DNA of 64,000 nucleotides from Streptococcus sp. M334 (GTDB lineage Bacteria > Bacillota > Bacilli > Lactobacillales > Streptococcaceae), in the NCBI RefSeq assembly GCF_000187745.1, contig NZ_GL732491.1, positions 1 to 64,000 on the forward strand, read 5' to 3'. The position numbers were made by a program, and so were the translations under genes. Shown in pieces: positions 48,374 through 57,874 of this stretch (its first letter is position 1; every line of letters begins with the position of its first letter). Under the pieces are notes generated by a model. It saw only the letters and a program-made list of their open reading frames with translations, was not told the DNA's origin and made no database searches.

Positions 48374-48922
48374 ATGATTAAATATAGTATCCGTGGTGAA
48401 AACCTAGAAGTAACAGAAGCAATTCGTGATTATGTAGTTTCTAAACTCGAAAAGATCGAAAAGTATTTTCAAGCTGAACAAGAGTTGGATGCTCGAGTTA
48501 ACTTGAAGGTGTATCGTGAAAAAACTGCTAAAGTGGAAGTAACGATTCCGCTTGGCTCAATTACTCTTCGTGCAGAAGATGTGTCTCAAGATATGTATGG
48601 TTCAATTGACCTTGTAACTGATAAAATTGAACGTCAGATTCGTAAAAATAAAACAAAAATCGAGCGTAAAAATAAAAACAAGGTAGCAACTAGTCAATTA
48701 TTTACAGATGCATTGGTGGAAGATCCAAATGTTGTCCAGTCTAGAGTTGTTCGTTCAAAACAAATTGATTTAAAACCAATGGATTTGGAAGAAGCTATTC
48801 TACAGATGGATTTGTTGGGACATGATTTCTTTATCTATGTGGATGTTGAAGATCAGACAACCAATGTGATTTATCGTCGTGAGGATGGCGAGATTGGCTT
48901 GTTAGAAGTTAAAGAATCTTAA
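48374..48922 (+). CDS. hpf: Long-form ribosome hibernation factor HPF
   Basis: 182 residues. N-terminal S30AE domain (about 1-105, MIKYSIRGENLEVTEAIRDYV) and C-terminal dimerisation domain (about 125-180, PMDLEEAILQMDLLGHDFFIY). The long form joins two 70S ribosomes into silent 100S dimers in slow growth. Confidence 0.96.
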   Translation: MIKYSIRGENLEVTEAIRDYVVSKLEKIEKYFQAEQELDARVNLKVYREKTAKVEVTIPLGSITLRAEDVSQDMYGSIDLVTDKIERQIRKNKTKIERKNKNKVATSQLFTDALVEDPNVVQSRVVRSKQIDLKPMDLEEAILQMDLLGHDFFIYVDVEDQTTNVIYRREDGEIGLLEVKES

Positions 48923-48943
48923 TTTCAATATGTGTAAAGGTAG

Positions 48944-48972
48944 GTTTACTGAATTGTAAACCTCCTTTTTCT
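48944..48972 (+). terminator. Terminator of hpf
   Basis: AGGTTTAC-TGAATT-GTAAACCT followed by CCTTTTT. Confidence 0.75.
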
Positions 48973-49029
48973 TACAATGGATGGAATTACTGATTACACT
49001 TTTAAAAAGTCGCTTTTTGGTGGTTATTA

Positions 49030-49038
49030 TGGTATAAT
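49030..49038 (+). promoter_or_regulatory. gdpP extended -10 promoter
   Basis: TGG-TATAAT, an extended -10 without a good -35, 20 bp before the chosen gdpP start. Confidence 0.6.
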
Positions 49039-49057
49039 GGGTGCCAAGAGGTTTGGA

Positions 49058-51025
49058 ATGAAAAAATTTTATGTAAGTCCTATTTTTCCCTTAATATTAG
49101 GAATAGTGGCGTTCGGAGTGCTATCTGTGCAACTTGTTTTTGTAACGAATACACTGGTAACGCTATTTCTTTTGCTACTTATTTTGGGTTCATATATTTT
49201 ACTATTCATCCATCAGAGAGACTACTACTCAAGGAGTGAGGTAGAACAAATCCAGTATGTAAACCACCAAGCTGAAGAAAGTTTGACAACCTTGTTAGAA
49301 CAGATGCCTGTTGGAGTTATTAAGTTAGACTTGTCGTCAGGTGAAGTTGAATGGTTTAATCCTTATGCTGAATTGATTTTGACTAATGAAGTGGGCGAGA
49401 TTGATGTGGCATTAATTCAAACAATTATCAAGGCATCGGTAGGAAATCCGGGATCCTATGCCACCTTGGGTGAGACTCGCTATTCGGTTCATATGGACAA
49501 GGTATCTGGAGTTCTTTACTTCTTTGATGTGTCTGGAGAATATGAAGCGAATGTTGAGTTAGTAACGAGTCGACCTGTGATTGGAATCGTCTCTGTTGAC
49601 AACTACGATGATTTAGAAGATGAAACATCAGAGTCTGATATCAGTCATATCAATAGTTTTGTAGCCAATTTTGTTTCAGAATTTGCTGGTAAACATGCCA
49701 TGTTCTCCCGTCGAGTGAGTATGGACCGCTTTTATCTATTTACGGACTACACGGTACTTGAGGGATTGATGAATGATAAATTTTCTGTTATCGATGCTTT
49801 CAGAGAAGAGTCGAAACAGAGACAGTTGCCCTTGACCTTAAGTATGGGATTTTCTTATGGTGATGGAAATCATGATGAGATAGGGAAAGTTGCATTGCTC
49901 AACTTGAACTTGGCTGAAGTGCGTGGTGGTGACCAAGTGGTTGTCAAGGAGAATGACGAAACTAAAAATCCAGTTTATTTTGGTGGTGGATCTGCTGCCT
50001 CAATCAAACGTACACGGACTCGTACGCGTGCTATGATGACGGCTATTTCAGATAAGATTCGTAGTGTGGATCAGGTTTTTGTAGTTGGTCACAAAAATCT
50101 GGATATGGATGCTTTGGGCTCTGCTGTAGGTATGCAGTTATTTGCCAGTAATGTGACTGAAAATAGCTATGCTCTTTATGACGAAGAACAAATGTCGCCG
50201 GATATTGAACGAGCTGTTTCATTCTTAGAAAAAGAAGGAGTTACGAAGTTGTTGTCTGTTAAGGATGCAATGGGGATGGTGACCAATCGTTCTTTGTTGA
50301 TTCTTGTAGACCATTCAAAGACAGCCTTAACATTATCAAAAGAATTTTATGATTTGTTTACCCAAACTATTGTTATTGACCATCATAGAAGGGATCAGGA
50401 TTTCCCAGATAATGCAGTTATTACTTATATCGAAAGTGGTGCAAGCAGTGCCAGTGAGTTGGTAACGGAATTGATTCAGTTCCAGAATTCTAAGAAAAAT
50501 CGTTTGAGTCGTATGCAAGCAAGTGTTTTAATGGCTGGTATGATGTTGGATACTAAAAATTTCACCTCAAGAGTGACTAGTCGGACATTTGATGTTGCTA
50601 GCTATCTCAGAACGAGAGGAAGTGATAGTATTGCTATCCAAGAAATCGCTGCGACAGATTTTGAAGAATATCGCGAGGTCAATGAACTGATTTTACAGGG
50701 GCGTAAATTAGGTTCAGATGTATTGATAGCAGAGGCTACGGACTCGAAATGCTATGATACAGTTGTTATTAGTAAGGCAGCAGATGCCATGTTAGCTATG
50801 TCAGGTATTGAAGCGAGTTTTGTTCTTGCGAAAAATACACAAGGCTTTATATCCATCTCAGCTCGGAGTCGTAGTAAACTGAATGTACAACGGATTATGG
50901 AAGAGCTGGGAGGTGGAGGCCACTTTAATTTGGCAGCAGCTCAAATTAAGGATTTAACCTTGTCAAAAGCAGGTGAAAAACTGACAGAAATTGTATTAAA
51001 TGAAATAAAGGAGAAAGAAGAATGA
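49058..51025 (+). CDS. gdpP: Cyclic di-AMP phosphodiesterase GdpP
   Basis: 655 residues from [11 protein letters not shown]; the longer upstream frame (from 48977) contains the promoter, and AAGAGG lies before this start. Two membrane segments (about 8-55), a degenerate PAS domain, a degenerate GGDEF domain and the DHH-DHHA1 phosphodiesterase with [18 protein letters not shown] and [10 protein letters not shown]. Breaks c-di-AMP down to pApA; loss affects osmotic balance and beta-lactam tolerance. Overlaps rplI by 4 bp. Confidence 0.95.
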   Translation: MKKFYVSPIFPLILGIVAFGVLSVQLVFVTNTLVTLFLLLLILGSYILLFIHQRDYYSRSEVEQIQYVNHQAEESLTTLLEQMPVGVIKLDLSSGEVEWFNPYAELILTNEVGEIDVALIQTIIKASVGNPGSYATLGETRYSVHMDKVSGVLYFFDVSGEYEANVELVTSRPVIGIVSVDNYDDLEDETSESDISHINSFVANFVSEFAGKHAMFSRRVSMDRFYLFTDYTVLEGLMNDKFSVIDAFREESKQRQLPLTLSMGFSYGDGNHDEIGKVALLNLNLAEVRGGDQVVVKENDETKNPVYFGGGSAASIKRTRTRTRAMMTAISDKIRSVDQVFVVGHKNLDMDALGSAVGMQLFASNVTENSYALYDEEQMSPDIERAVSFLEKEGVTKLLSVKDAMGMVTNRSLLILVDHSKTALTLSKEFYDLFTQTIVIDHHRRDQDFPDNAVITYIESGASSASELVTELIQFQNSKKNRLSRMQASVLMAGMMLDTKNFTSRVTSRTFDVASYLRTRGSDSIAIQEIAATDFEEYREVNELILQGRKLGSDVLIAEATDSKCYDTVVISKAADAMLAMSGIEASFVLAKNTQGFISISARSRSKLNVQRIMEELGGGGHFNLAAAQIKDLTLSKAGEKLTEIVLNEIKEKEE

Positions 51026-51474
51026 AAGTAATCTTTTTAGCAGATGTTAAAGGAAAAGGTAAAAAAGGCGAAATTAAGGAAGTACCAACAGGGTATGCGC
51101 AAAACTTTCTTATCAAAAAGAATCTAGCAAAAGAAGCGACTGCTCAAGCTGTAGGTGAACTTCGTGGTAAACAAAAATCTGAAGAAAAAGCTCACGCTGA
51201 GATGATTGCAGAAGCAAAAGCAATTAAAGCCCAACTTGAAGCAGAAGAAACGGTTGTAGAATTTGTTGAAAAAGTTGGTCCAGATGGCCGTACCTTTGGA
51301 TCTATTACGAATAAGAAGATTGCAGAAGAATTGCAAAAGCAATTTGGAATTAAGATTGATAAACGTCATATTCAAGTACAAGCTCCGATTCGAGCGGTTG
51401 GTTTGATTGATGTACCAGTGAAAATCTATCAAGATATCACAAGTGTAATCAATCTTCGTGTGAAAGAAGGGTAA
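51022..51474 (+). CDS. rplI: Ribosomal protein L9
   Basis: 150 residues. N-terminal [30 protein letters not shown] is diagnostic; a long central helix links to the C-terminal RNA-binding domain. Gene order gdpP-rplI-dnaB is conserved in Firmicutes. Confidence 0.98.
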   Translation: MKVIFLADVKGKGKKGEIKEVPTGYAQNFLIKKNLAKEATAQAVGELRGKQKSEEKAHAEMIAEAKAIKAQLEAEETVVEFVEKVGPDGRTFGSITNKKIAEELQKQFGIKIDKRHIQVQAPIRAVGLIDVPVKIYQDITSVINLRVKEG

Positions 51475-51517
51475 GTTTACACCTTCTTGACAAGATTGTA
51501 AAAGGAAGGGAAGTCTG

Positions 51518-52870
51518 ATGGCAGAAGTAGAAGAGTTACGAGTACAACCTCAAGATATCTTAGCTGAGCAATCCGTTTTAGGGGCTATCTTTATTGACGA
51601 GAGTAAGCTTGTTTTTGTTCGAGAATATATTGAGTCTCGGGACTTTTTTAAGTATGCCCATCGTTTGATTTTCCAAGCCATGGTAGATTTATCCGATCGT
51701 GGCGATGCTATAGATGCAACAACGGTTCGTACCATTCTTGACAATCAAGGTGATTTGCAGAATATTGGTGGCCTGTCTTACTTGGTTGAGATTGTCAATT
51801 CTGTGCCAACTTCTGCTAACGCGGAGTATTATGCTAAGATTGTTGCAGAAAAGGCTATGTTACGGCGCTTAATCGCCAAGCTGACAGTGTCTGTCAATCA
51901 AGCTTACGAGGCTTCGCAACCAGCTGATGAAATCATTGCTCAGGCAGAAAAAGGACTGATTGATGTCAGTGAAAATGCTAATCGAAGTGGATTTAAGAAT
52001 ATTCGAGATGTGTTGAATGTCAACTTTGGAAATCTGGAGGCTCGCTCTCAACAAACGACAGATATTACAGGGATTGCGACAGGTTATCGTGATTTAGATC
52101 ATATGACGACGGGTCTTCATGAGGAGGAGTTGATTATCTTAGCAGCTCGTCCGGCGGTTGGTAAGACAGCTTTTGCCTTGAATATTGCTCAGAATATTGG
52201 GACTAAGTTGGACAAAACAGTTGCTATCTTTTCGCTCGAGATGGGTGCAGAAAGTCTAGTAGACCGTATGTTAGCTGCAGAAGGTTTGGTAGAGTCTCAC
52301 TCTATCCGTACGGGTCAATTGACCGATGAGGAATGGCAAAAGTATACCATTGCTCAAGGCAATTTGGCTAACGCAAGTATCTATATTGATGATACGCCAG
52401 GGATTCGGATTACAGAGATTCGTTCTCGTTCTCGTAAACTGGCTCAAGAAACTGGAAATCTTGGTTTGATTTTGATAGATTACTTGCAATTGATTACAGG
52501 TACAGGCCGAGAAAATCGTCAACAAGAAGTTTCAGAAATTTCACGTCAGTTGAAAATTTTAGCAAAAGAACTGAAAGTTCCAGTAATCGCTCTAAGTCAG
52601 CTTTCTCGTGGTGTAGAACAACGTCAGGATAAGCGACCAGTCTTGTCAGATATTCGTGAATCTGGGTCTATTGAGCAGGACGCTGATATCGTAGCCTTTC
52701 TTTATCGCGACGACTACTATGAGCGTGGTGGTGAAGAAGAGGAAGGCATACCAAATAATAAGGTAGAAGTTATTATCGAGAAAAACCGCAGTGGAGCTCG
52801 TGGAACGGTGGAATTAATTTTCCAAAAAGAATACAATAAATTTTCAAGTATCTCAAAGAGGGAGGCATAA
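51518..52870 (+). CDS. dnaB: Replicative DNA helicase DnaB (called DnaC in Bacillus)
   Basis: 450 residues. N-terminal DnaB collar domain, linker, then RecA-like domain with Walker A ARPAVGKTAF (about 210-219), LILIDYLQLI and LSQLSRGVEQRQDKRP. No intein. Unwinds DNA at the fork. Confidence 0.98.
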   Translation: MAEVEELRVQPQDILAEQSVLGAIFIDESKLVFVREYIESRDFFKYAHRLIFQAMVDLSDRGDAIDATTVRTILDNQGDLQNIGGLSYLVEIVNSVPTSANAEYYAKIVAEKAMLRRLIAKLTVSVNQAYEASQPADEIIAQAEKGLIDVSENANRSGFKNIRDVLNVNFGNLEARSQQTTDITGIATGYRDLDHMTTGLHEEELIILAARPAVGKTAFALNIAQNIGTKLDKTVAIFSLEMGAESLVDRMLAAEGLVESHSIRTGQLTDEEWQKYTIAQGNLANASIYIDDTPGIRITEIRSRSRKLAQETGNLGLILIDYLQLITGTGRENRQQEVSEISRQLKILAKELKVPVIALSQLSRGVEQRQDKRPVLSDIRESGSIEQDADIVAFLYRDDYYERGGEEEEGIPNNKVEVIIEKNRSGARGTVELIFQKEYNKFSSISKREA

Positions 52871-52871
52871 G

Positions 52872-53138
52872 ATGTCAGATGCATTTACAGATGTAGCCAA
52901 GATGAAAAAAATCAAAGAAGAAATCAAGGCACATGAGGGACAAGTCGTAGAAATGACTTTGGAGAATGGTCGTAAGCGCCAAAAAAATAGATTGGGTAAG
53001 CTAATTGAAGTTTATCCATCCCTATTTATCGTTGAATTTGGAAATGTTGAAGGAGATAAACAAGCTAATGTTTTCGTTGAATCCTTTACTTATTCAGATA
53101 TTCTTACAGAAAAGAATTTGATTCATTATCTTGACTAA
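52872..53138 (+). CDS. Veg-family protein (DUF1021)
   Basis: 88 residues starting 1 bp after dnaB. KEEIKAHEGQVVEMTLENGRKR, RLGKLIEVYPSLFIVEF match the Veg family, small SH3-like proteins. In Bacillus, Veg affects biofilm genes; its role in streptococci is unknown. Confidence 0.88.
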   Translation: MSDAFTDVAKMKKIKEEIKAHEGQVVEMTLENGRKRQKNRLGKLIEVYPSLFIVEFGNVEGDKQANVFVESFTYSDILTEKNLIHYLD

Positions 53139-53168
53139 AGTGAGAAATTTTCTCACTTTTTCTTTTTT
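53137..53168 (+). terminator. Terminator of the helicase operon
   Basis: AAAGTGAGAA-ATT-TTCTCACTTTTTCTTTTTT. Its T-tract runs into the cin-like box of cbpD. Confidence 0.8.
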
Positions 53169-53169
53169 C

Positions 53170-53177
53170 TCCGAATA
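53170..53177 (+). promoter_or_regulatory. Altered cin-box before cbpD
   Basis: TCCGAATA after a T-rich run, 48 bp before the cbpD start. It differs from TACGAATA at the second base. cbpD is a late competence gene in pneumococcus, so this is the expected SigX promoter, perhaps weakened. Confidence 0.65.
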
Positions 53178-53225
53178 GTTTAGGTGAAGGCAATCTTCGA
53201 TTTATATTATTTTCAAGGAGGAAGA

Positions 53226-54587
53226 ATGAAAGTTTTACCATTCAAAGTAACAGAGATAAGGTTTTCTTTTAGAAAATCAGTTAAAAAGGTTGTTCCTTTT
53301 TTAGTAGTAGGATTGATGCTAGCAGGGGGTGATAGTGTATATGCCTATTCCGGAGGAAATGGATCGATTGCACGTGGGGATGATTATCCTGCTCATTATA
53401 AAAATGGGAGCCAGGAGATTGATAAGTGGCGCATGTATTCTCGTCAGTGTACTTCTTTTGCAGCCTTTCGTTTGAGTAATGTCAATGGTTTTGAGATTCC
53501 GGCAGCTTATGGAAATGCGAATGAATGGGGCTATCGTGCTCGTCGTGAAGGATATCGTGTAGACAATACACCAGCTATTGGCTCCATTGCTTGGTCTACT
53601 GCAGGGACTTATGGTCATGTTGCTTGGGTGTCAAATGTAATGGGAGATCAGATTGAGATTGAAGAATACAACTATGGAATAAGGGAATCTTATAACAAGC
53701 GTGTTGTGAAGACGAATACTATGACTGGTTTTATTCATTTTAAAGATTTATCTGGTGGCAGTGTTGGGCACAGTCAATCCTCGGCTTCAACAGGAGGAAC
53801 ACATTATTTTAAGACCAAATCTGCTATCAAAAATCAGCCTCTAGCTAGTGCAACTGCGATTGATTACTATTATCCTGGGGAGAATGTTCATTATGATCAA
53901 ATTCTCGAAAAAGATGGATACAAGTGGTTGAGTTATACAGCTTATAATGGAAGCCGTCGCTATGTTCAGTTGGAGGCTGTGAATACAAATCCTCTTGATT
54001 CTCACGTTCTAAATGATTCTCGTATCTCTTCCACAGGAGGAACACATTTTTTTAAGGCTAAATCTGCTATCAAGACTCAGCCCCTAGCTAGCGCAACTGT
54101 GATTGATTACTATTATTCTGGGGAGAATGTTCATTATGATCAAATTCTTGAAAAAGATGGATACAAGTGGTTGAGTTATATATCTTATAGTGGAAGTCGT
54201 CGCTATATCCAGCTAGAGGGGGTGACTTCTTCACAGAATTATCAGAATTAATCAGGAAATAGCTCTAGCTATGGATCCAATAGTAGTTTAACTGTTGGTT
54301 GGAAGAAAATAAATGATAGTTGGTATCATTTCAAATCAAATGGGTCTAAATCAACGGGATGGCTGAAAGACGGTTCTAACTGGTATTATTTGAAATCGTC
54401 AGGCGAAATGCAGACAGGCTGGTTACAGGAGAAAGGATTTTGGTATTATCTAGATGACTCAGGAGCAATGAAAACGGGCTGGTATCAAGTATCTGGTAAG
54501 TGGTATTATTCTTACTCTTCAGGTGAGCTAGCTGTTAATACAATAGTGGACGGTTATACTGTAAATCATAACGGTGAGTGGGTTTAA
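53226..54587 (+). pseudogene. cbpD: cbpD, choline-binding murein hydrolase broken by an in-frame stop
   Basis: Reading from MKVLPFKVTE (AAGGAGGAAGA in front) gives signal peptide (about 20-40), CHAP domain with Cys75 and His131, and two SH3b domains of about 66 residues each (about 190-255 and 268-333). The frame stops at TAA 54249-54251 after 341 residues. The same frame then runs open for 111 more codons with choline-binding repeats (GWKKINDSWYHF, GWLKDGSNWYYL, GWLQEKGFWYYL, GWYQVSGKWYYS) and the usual end VNHNGEWV. A single base (CAA to TAA) would explain it. CbpD is the fratricide lysin made by competent cells, and its choline-binding end is needed for targeting. The 341-residue secreted CHAP-SH3 part may still be made. 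Confidence 0.92.
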
Positions 54588-54606
54588 TTTTAAGTAATTG
54601 AATCTG

Positions 54607-54633
54607 AACAGGAGAGAAATCTCCTGTTTTTTT
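54607..54633 (+). terminator. Terminator of cbpD
   Basis: AACAGGAGA-GAAA-TCTCCTGTTTTTTT. Confidence 0.85.
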
Positions 54634-54826
54634 GTTTAAACTAGAGTTTTTATGAAGAGTTAAGATATCTGAATTGGATTCGAAACTATAATTTACTATA
54701 GAAAATGAAAGTGATGAAAAGAAAGAAAAAAGAAAGCTAGTAAAACATGCGTTACTTTCTTGAAGTTTTTTATAGCCTTGAAATACAACATATTAATAAT
54801 AAAGTATACATAATATGACATATTTC
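54634..54826. other. AT-rich spacer before the surface-protein gene
   Basis: The gap from the cbpD remnant to the LPXTG gene is 304 bp. Beyond the cbpD terminator and the promoter at 54827-54855 nothing is recognised here: no open frame, no strong repeat and no BOX or RUP-like element. Confidence 0.5.
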
Positions 54827-54855
54827 TTGATTTCACTCAAAGAAGGGTTTATAAT
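54827..54855 (+). promoter_or_regulatory. Surface-protein promoter (TTGATT-17-TATAAT)
   Basis: TTGATT (54827-54832) and TATAAT (54850-54855), about 37 bp before the start codon; AAAGAGG ribosome site follows. Confidence 0.7.
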
Positions 54856-54891
54856 GTACATAAGTATGATTCTCAAAAAGAGGTACACAAG

Positions 54892-57756
54892 ATGAACAAA
54901 AAGAAAATGATTCTAACCAGTTTGGCTAGTGTGGCTGTTTTAGGTGCTACATTTGTTGCATCTCAACCGTCAGTTGTGAAAGCTGATGACAAACCTACAG
55001 CTGCTCAACCTACTGGAGAAACTAAGCCTACACCTGCGGCTGAAACACCAAAAACTGAGGTTGAAAAAGCCAAGGAAGCTGAAAAAGAAGCTAACGCTAA
55101 AGTTGATGAAGCTCAATCTAAAGTAGATAGAACAACTACTACAGCAACTGATGCAGCTACTAAACTTGAAACAGAGAAAAAAGAATCTGCTGAGGCTGAT
55201 GCTGCAAAAACTAAAGCTGAAGAAGCTAAGAAAACAGCTGACGATGAATTAGCTGATGCTAAAGCTAAAGCAGCTGAAGCTGACGCTAAAGCAAAAGAAG
55301 AAGCCGCAAAAGAAGAAGCTGCAGCAAAAGAAGAAGCTGAAGCTAAAGAAGGTTTAACCGAAGCTTTGAAACAAATTCCTGATAACGAATTGCTTGATAA
55401 AAAAGCAAAAGAAGAATTATTAAAGGCTGTTGAATCTGGTGAATTAAATGCTTCTGATATTCTTGCTGAGTTAGCAGATGATGCTGAAAAAGCACAAGAT
55501 ACTAATCCAACAATCAAAACAGAAACTCCTGTATCTAAGGATAAGCTTCCTGAAGAGGTGCAAGCGGGAATTGAAGAAGGTGAAGCAGCGGATGCTGCTC
55601 GTCCTGAATCAGAAAAATTGCAAGACAAGGCTGATGATTTAACTGAAACAATTGAAAACTTAACGGATGATGCTGAGCAATTAAAAGCTGATGCTGAAAA
55701 GAAAGCTGAAACACTAAAAAAACAGGAAGATACTTTAAAAGAAGCAAAAGAAGCTCTTAAATCCGCTAAAGATAATGGATTTGCTGAAGATATCACAGCA
55801 CCGTTAGAAAAAGCTGTAACTGCGATTGAAAAAGAACGTGATACTGCGAAGTCTGAATTTGATGAAGCTGATGAAAAAATTCAAGCTGCTGCAGCTGAAA
55901 TTCAAGATTTAACTGAAAAACGTGATAATCTTCTTGAAGAAGTAAAAAAAGCAGAAGCAAAAGAAGCTGCAGAACCAGCTAAACCAGCAGAAGAAACTCC
56001 AGAGGAAGAAGCAGAACCAACAGAAGCTGAAAAAGCTGCTAAAGCTAAAGCAGAGGCTGATGCTAAAGTTGCTGAATTAGAGAAGAAAGTTGCTGAAGAA
56101 GCTAAAAAAGTAGAAGAAGCTACGACTAAAGCTAAAAAAGAAGCTGCTGATGTAACTGTTGCTGAGACTGTAAAAGCAGAAGCAGACAAAGCTAAAGCTG
56201 ATGCAGAAGCTGAATTAGCTAAGGCTAAAGAAGAAGCAGCTAAAGCAAAAGCTAAAGTTGAAGAAGAAGTTAAAAAAGAAGAAGACGCTAAAAAAGAAGA
56301 AGCAGATAACTTAGAAGCTTTGAAAGGTGCTTTAGAGCAACTTGAAAAAAAAGCTGAAGATAAAGTCAACAAGGATGCTAGCATCAAGCCAGAAGATAAA
56401 GCGAAAGCTATCGAAGAAGCAAAAGCTGAAATCGGTAAAGAAGCTTTATTAAAAGCGATTGAAGATGGAGTTCTTACAGCTACTCAAGCTATAGATGAAT
56501 TCCTCAACGATGCCAACACAAAAGATAAAGCTCCTGAAGCTTATAAAACTAAAGAATTAACTGCTGACGAAACTAAAAAAATTGAAGAAGCTGCTAAAAA
56601 AGAAGCTTCTAAACCAATTGTTAAAAAACTTACAGACATTGCTGATGATTTAGCTGAAAAAATTAAAAAATTAACTAAAGAAGCTGAGGCAGATAAAGCT
56701 AATGCTGCTGAAAAAGCTAAGGTAGTAGAAGAGAAAAATGCTACATTAGAGAAACAAAAAGAAACTTTAGAAAAAGCTAAAACTGCTCTTGAAACTGCTA
56801 AGAAAAACAATGCGGATCAAGCTATCCAAGATGGATTGCAAGATGCTGTAACTAAACTAGAAGCTTCAGTTGCTTCTGCTAACGTAGCTGCGGATGAAGC
56901 TAAAGCCGATTTCGACGAAGTGAATGAAGCAGTTCAAGAGGGTGACGATGCAATTGCCAAACTAACTGATGCTTACAACGCAACTGTAGGTTACATCGAA
57001 AACTTAAAAGAAGTTCCTAAGGGTGAAGAGCCGAAAGACTTCAGTGGTGGTGTAAATCCTAGTGATGCACTTTCTGATGATGCTAAACAACCTGACCAAG
57101 TTCCAAGTGCTCCTAACGCTCCTGAATTCAATGGTGGTGTGAATCCTAGTGATTCTCCTTCTGGAAATAATGGCTCTGATTTCAATGGTGGGGTAAATGA
57201 TGCAACAGCTCCTACTGTAGCCGATGCTCCTGAGCATACTGGTCCGCTAGCTACTGATATTCCAGTTTCTGAGAATGGAGAAGCTGTAGATGCTCCTAAA
57301 GCAGATACTCCTGACTATAAAGGCCCACTAGCTACTAATACTCCTGTAAATGAAAACGGAGAAGCTGTGGAAGCTCTTAAAGCAGAGATTCCTGAGTATA
57401 CTGGACCTTTATCTACAAATGGTGAAGACCTTGTAGTGAACAATGTTCCAGCATACGGAGAAACAGGCGCACCAGCAATTAACGAAGTTCCAGCATATGC
57501 AGAAACAGGTGCACCAGCAATTAACGAAATTCCAGCGTATGCAGAAACAGGTGCACCAGCAATTAATGAAGTTCCAGAATATACTCTTACAACAGCAGGT
57601 ACTAACAAGGATAATACTTATCAAGCACCAGCAGCAAAAGTAGAAGATAAAAAAGAACTTCCAAATACTGGTGGTAAAGATAATGTTGCAGTTGCATCAT
57701 TAGGATTCCTTGGATTGTTCCTTGGTGCTATTCCATTTGTGAAACGTAAAAACTAA
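54892..57756 (+). CDS. LPXTG-anchored coiled-coil surface protein with PspA-type signal peptide
   Basis: 954 residues. The leader MNKKKMILTSLASVAVLGAT is very like that of pneumococcal PspA (from memory). Then two tandem versions of one module, about 154-345 and 474-692, each a short region (ELLKAVESGELNASDIL; ALLKAIEDGVLTATQAI) and a Glu/Lys/Ala coiled coil, joined by an alanine-glutamate-lysine linker. A repetitive C-terminal part (about 715-900) has GGVNPSD motifs, GPLATxxPVxENGEAV units and a 14-residue ETGAPAINEVPAYA unit three times. It ends in the sortase signal LPNTGG (923-928), hydrophobic segment and KRKN. No choline-binding repeats. Likely an adhesin or immune-evasion protein; ligand unknown. 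Confidence 0.9.
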   Translation: MNKKKMILTSLASVAVLGATFVASQPSVVKADDKPTAAQPTGETKPTPAAETPKTEVEKAKEAEKEANAKVDEAQSKVDRTTTTATDAATKLETEKKESAEADAAKTKAEEAKKTADDELADAKAKAAEADAKAKEEAAKEEAAAKEEAEAKEGLTEALKQIPDNELLDKKAKEELLKAVESGELNASDILAELADDAEKAQDTNPTIKTETPVSKDKLPEEVQAGIEEGEAADAARPESEKLQDKADDLTETIENLTDDAEQLKADAEKKAETLKKQEDTLKEAKEALKSAKDNGFAEDITAPLEKAVTAIEKERDTAKSEFDEADEKIQAAAAEIQDLTEKRDNLLEEVKKAEAKEAAEPAKPAEETPEEEAEPTEAEKAAKAKAEADAKVAELEKKVAEEAKKVEEATTKAKKEAADVTVAETVKAEADKAKADAEAELAKAKEEAAKAKAKVEEEVKKEEDAKKEEADNLEALKGALEQLEKKAEDKVNKDASIKPEDKAKAIEEAKAEIGKEALLKAIEDGVLTATQAIDEFLNDANTKDKAPEAYKTKELTADETKKIEEAAKKEASKPIVKKLTDIADDLAEKIKKLTKEAEADKANAAEKAKVVEEKNATLEKQKETLEKAKTALETAKKNNADQAIQDGLQDAVTKLEASVASANVAADEAKADFDEVNEAVQEGDDAIAKLTDAYNATVGYIENLKEVPKGEEPKDFSGGVNPSDALSDDAKQPDQVPSAPNAPEFNGGVNPSDSPSGNNGSDFNGGVNDATAPTVADAPEHTGPLATDIPVSENGEAVDAPKADTPDYKGPLATNTPVNENGEAVEALKAEIPEYTGPLSTNGEDLVVNNVPAYGETGAPAINEVPAYAETGAPAINEIPAYAETGAPAINEVPEYTLTTAGTNKDNTYQAPAAKVEDKKELPNTGGKDNVAVASLGFLGLFLGAIPFVKRKN
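57449..57575 (+). repeat. 42-bp tandem repeats in the surface-protein gene
   Basis: Three consecutive units encode PAY(A/G)ETGAPAINE(V/I), 14 residues each, nearly identical in DNA. They make the wall-proximal stalk and could vary in number between strains. Confidence 0.85.
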
Positions 57757-57773
57757 TTCATTTCGTAGTTTGC

Positions 57774-57801
57774 AAGAGAAGGAATAATTTCCTTCTCTTT
57801 T
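57774..57801 (+). terminator. Terminator of the surface-protein gene
   Basis: AAGAGAAGGAA-TAAT-TTCCTTCTCTT followed by TT. It separates the gene from polA. Confidence 0.8.
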
Positions 57802-57874
57802 GTATATTATCTTAGTTTCTCTCAGGGAATTCTTCCCAATGGTATTTTTTTGTGCTTTCCTTTATAATGGGTGT

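Noticed and set aside
54252..54587. A separate small choline-binding protein gene starting at 54390
   Set aside because: There is no ribosome site or signal peptide, and the frame is continuous with cbpD apart from one stop codon.
55113..55796. Long antisense open frames (also 55902-56387 and others) in the surface-protein gene
   Set aside because: They are rich in Ser, Ala and Phe because they mirror the Glu/Lys/Ala codons of the coiled coil; no start signals.
57449..57575. Possible CRISPR-like array
   Set aside because: The repeats are contiguous 42-bp coding units without spacers and lie in frame in a surface-protein gene; no cas genes nearby.
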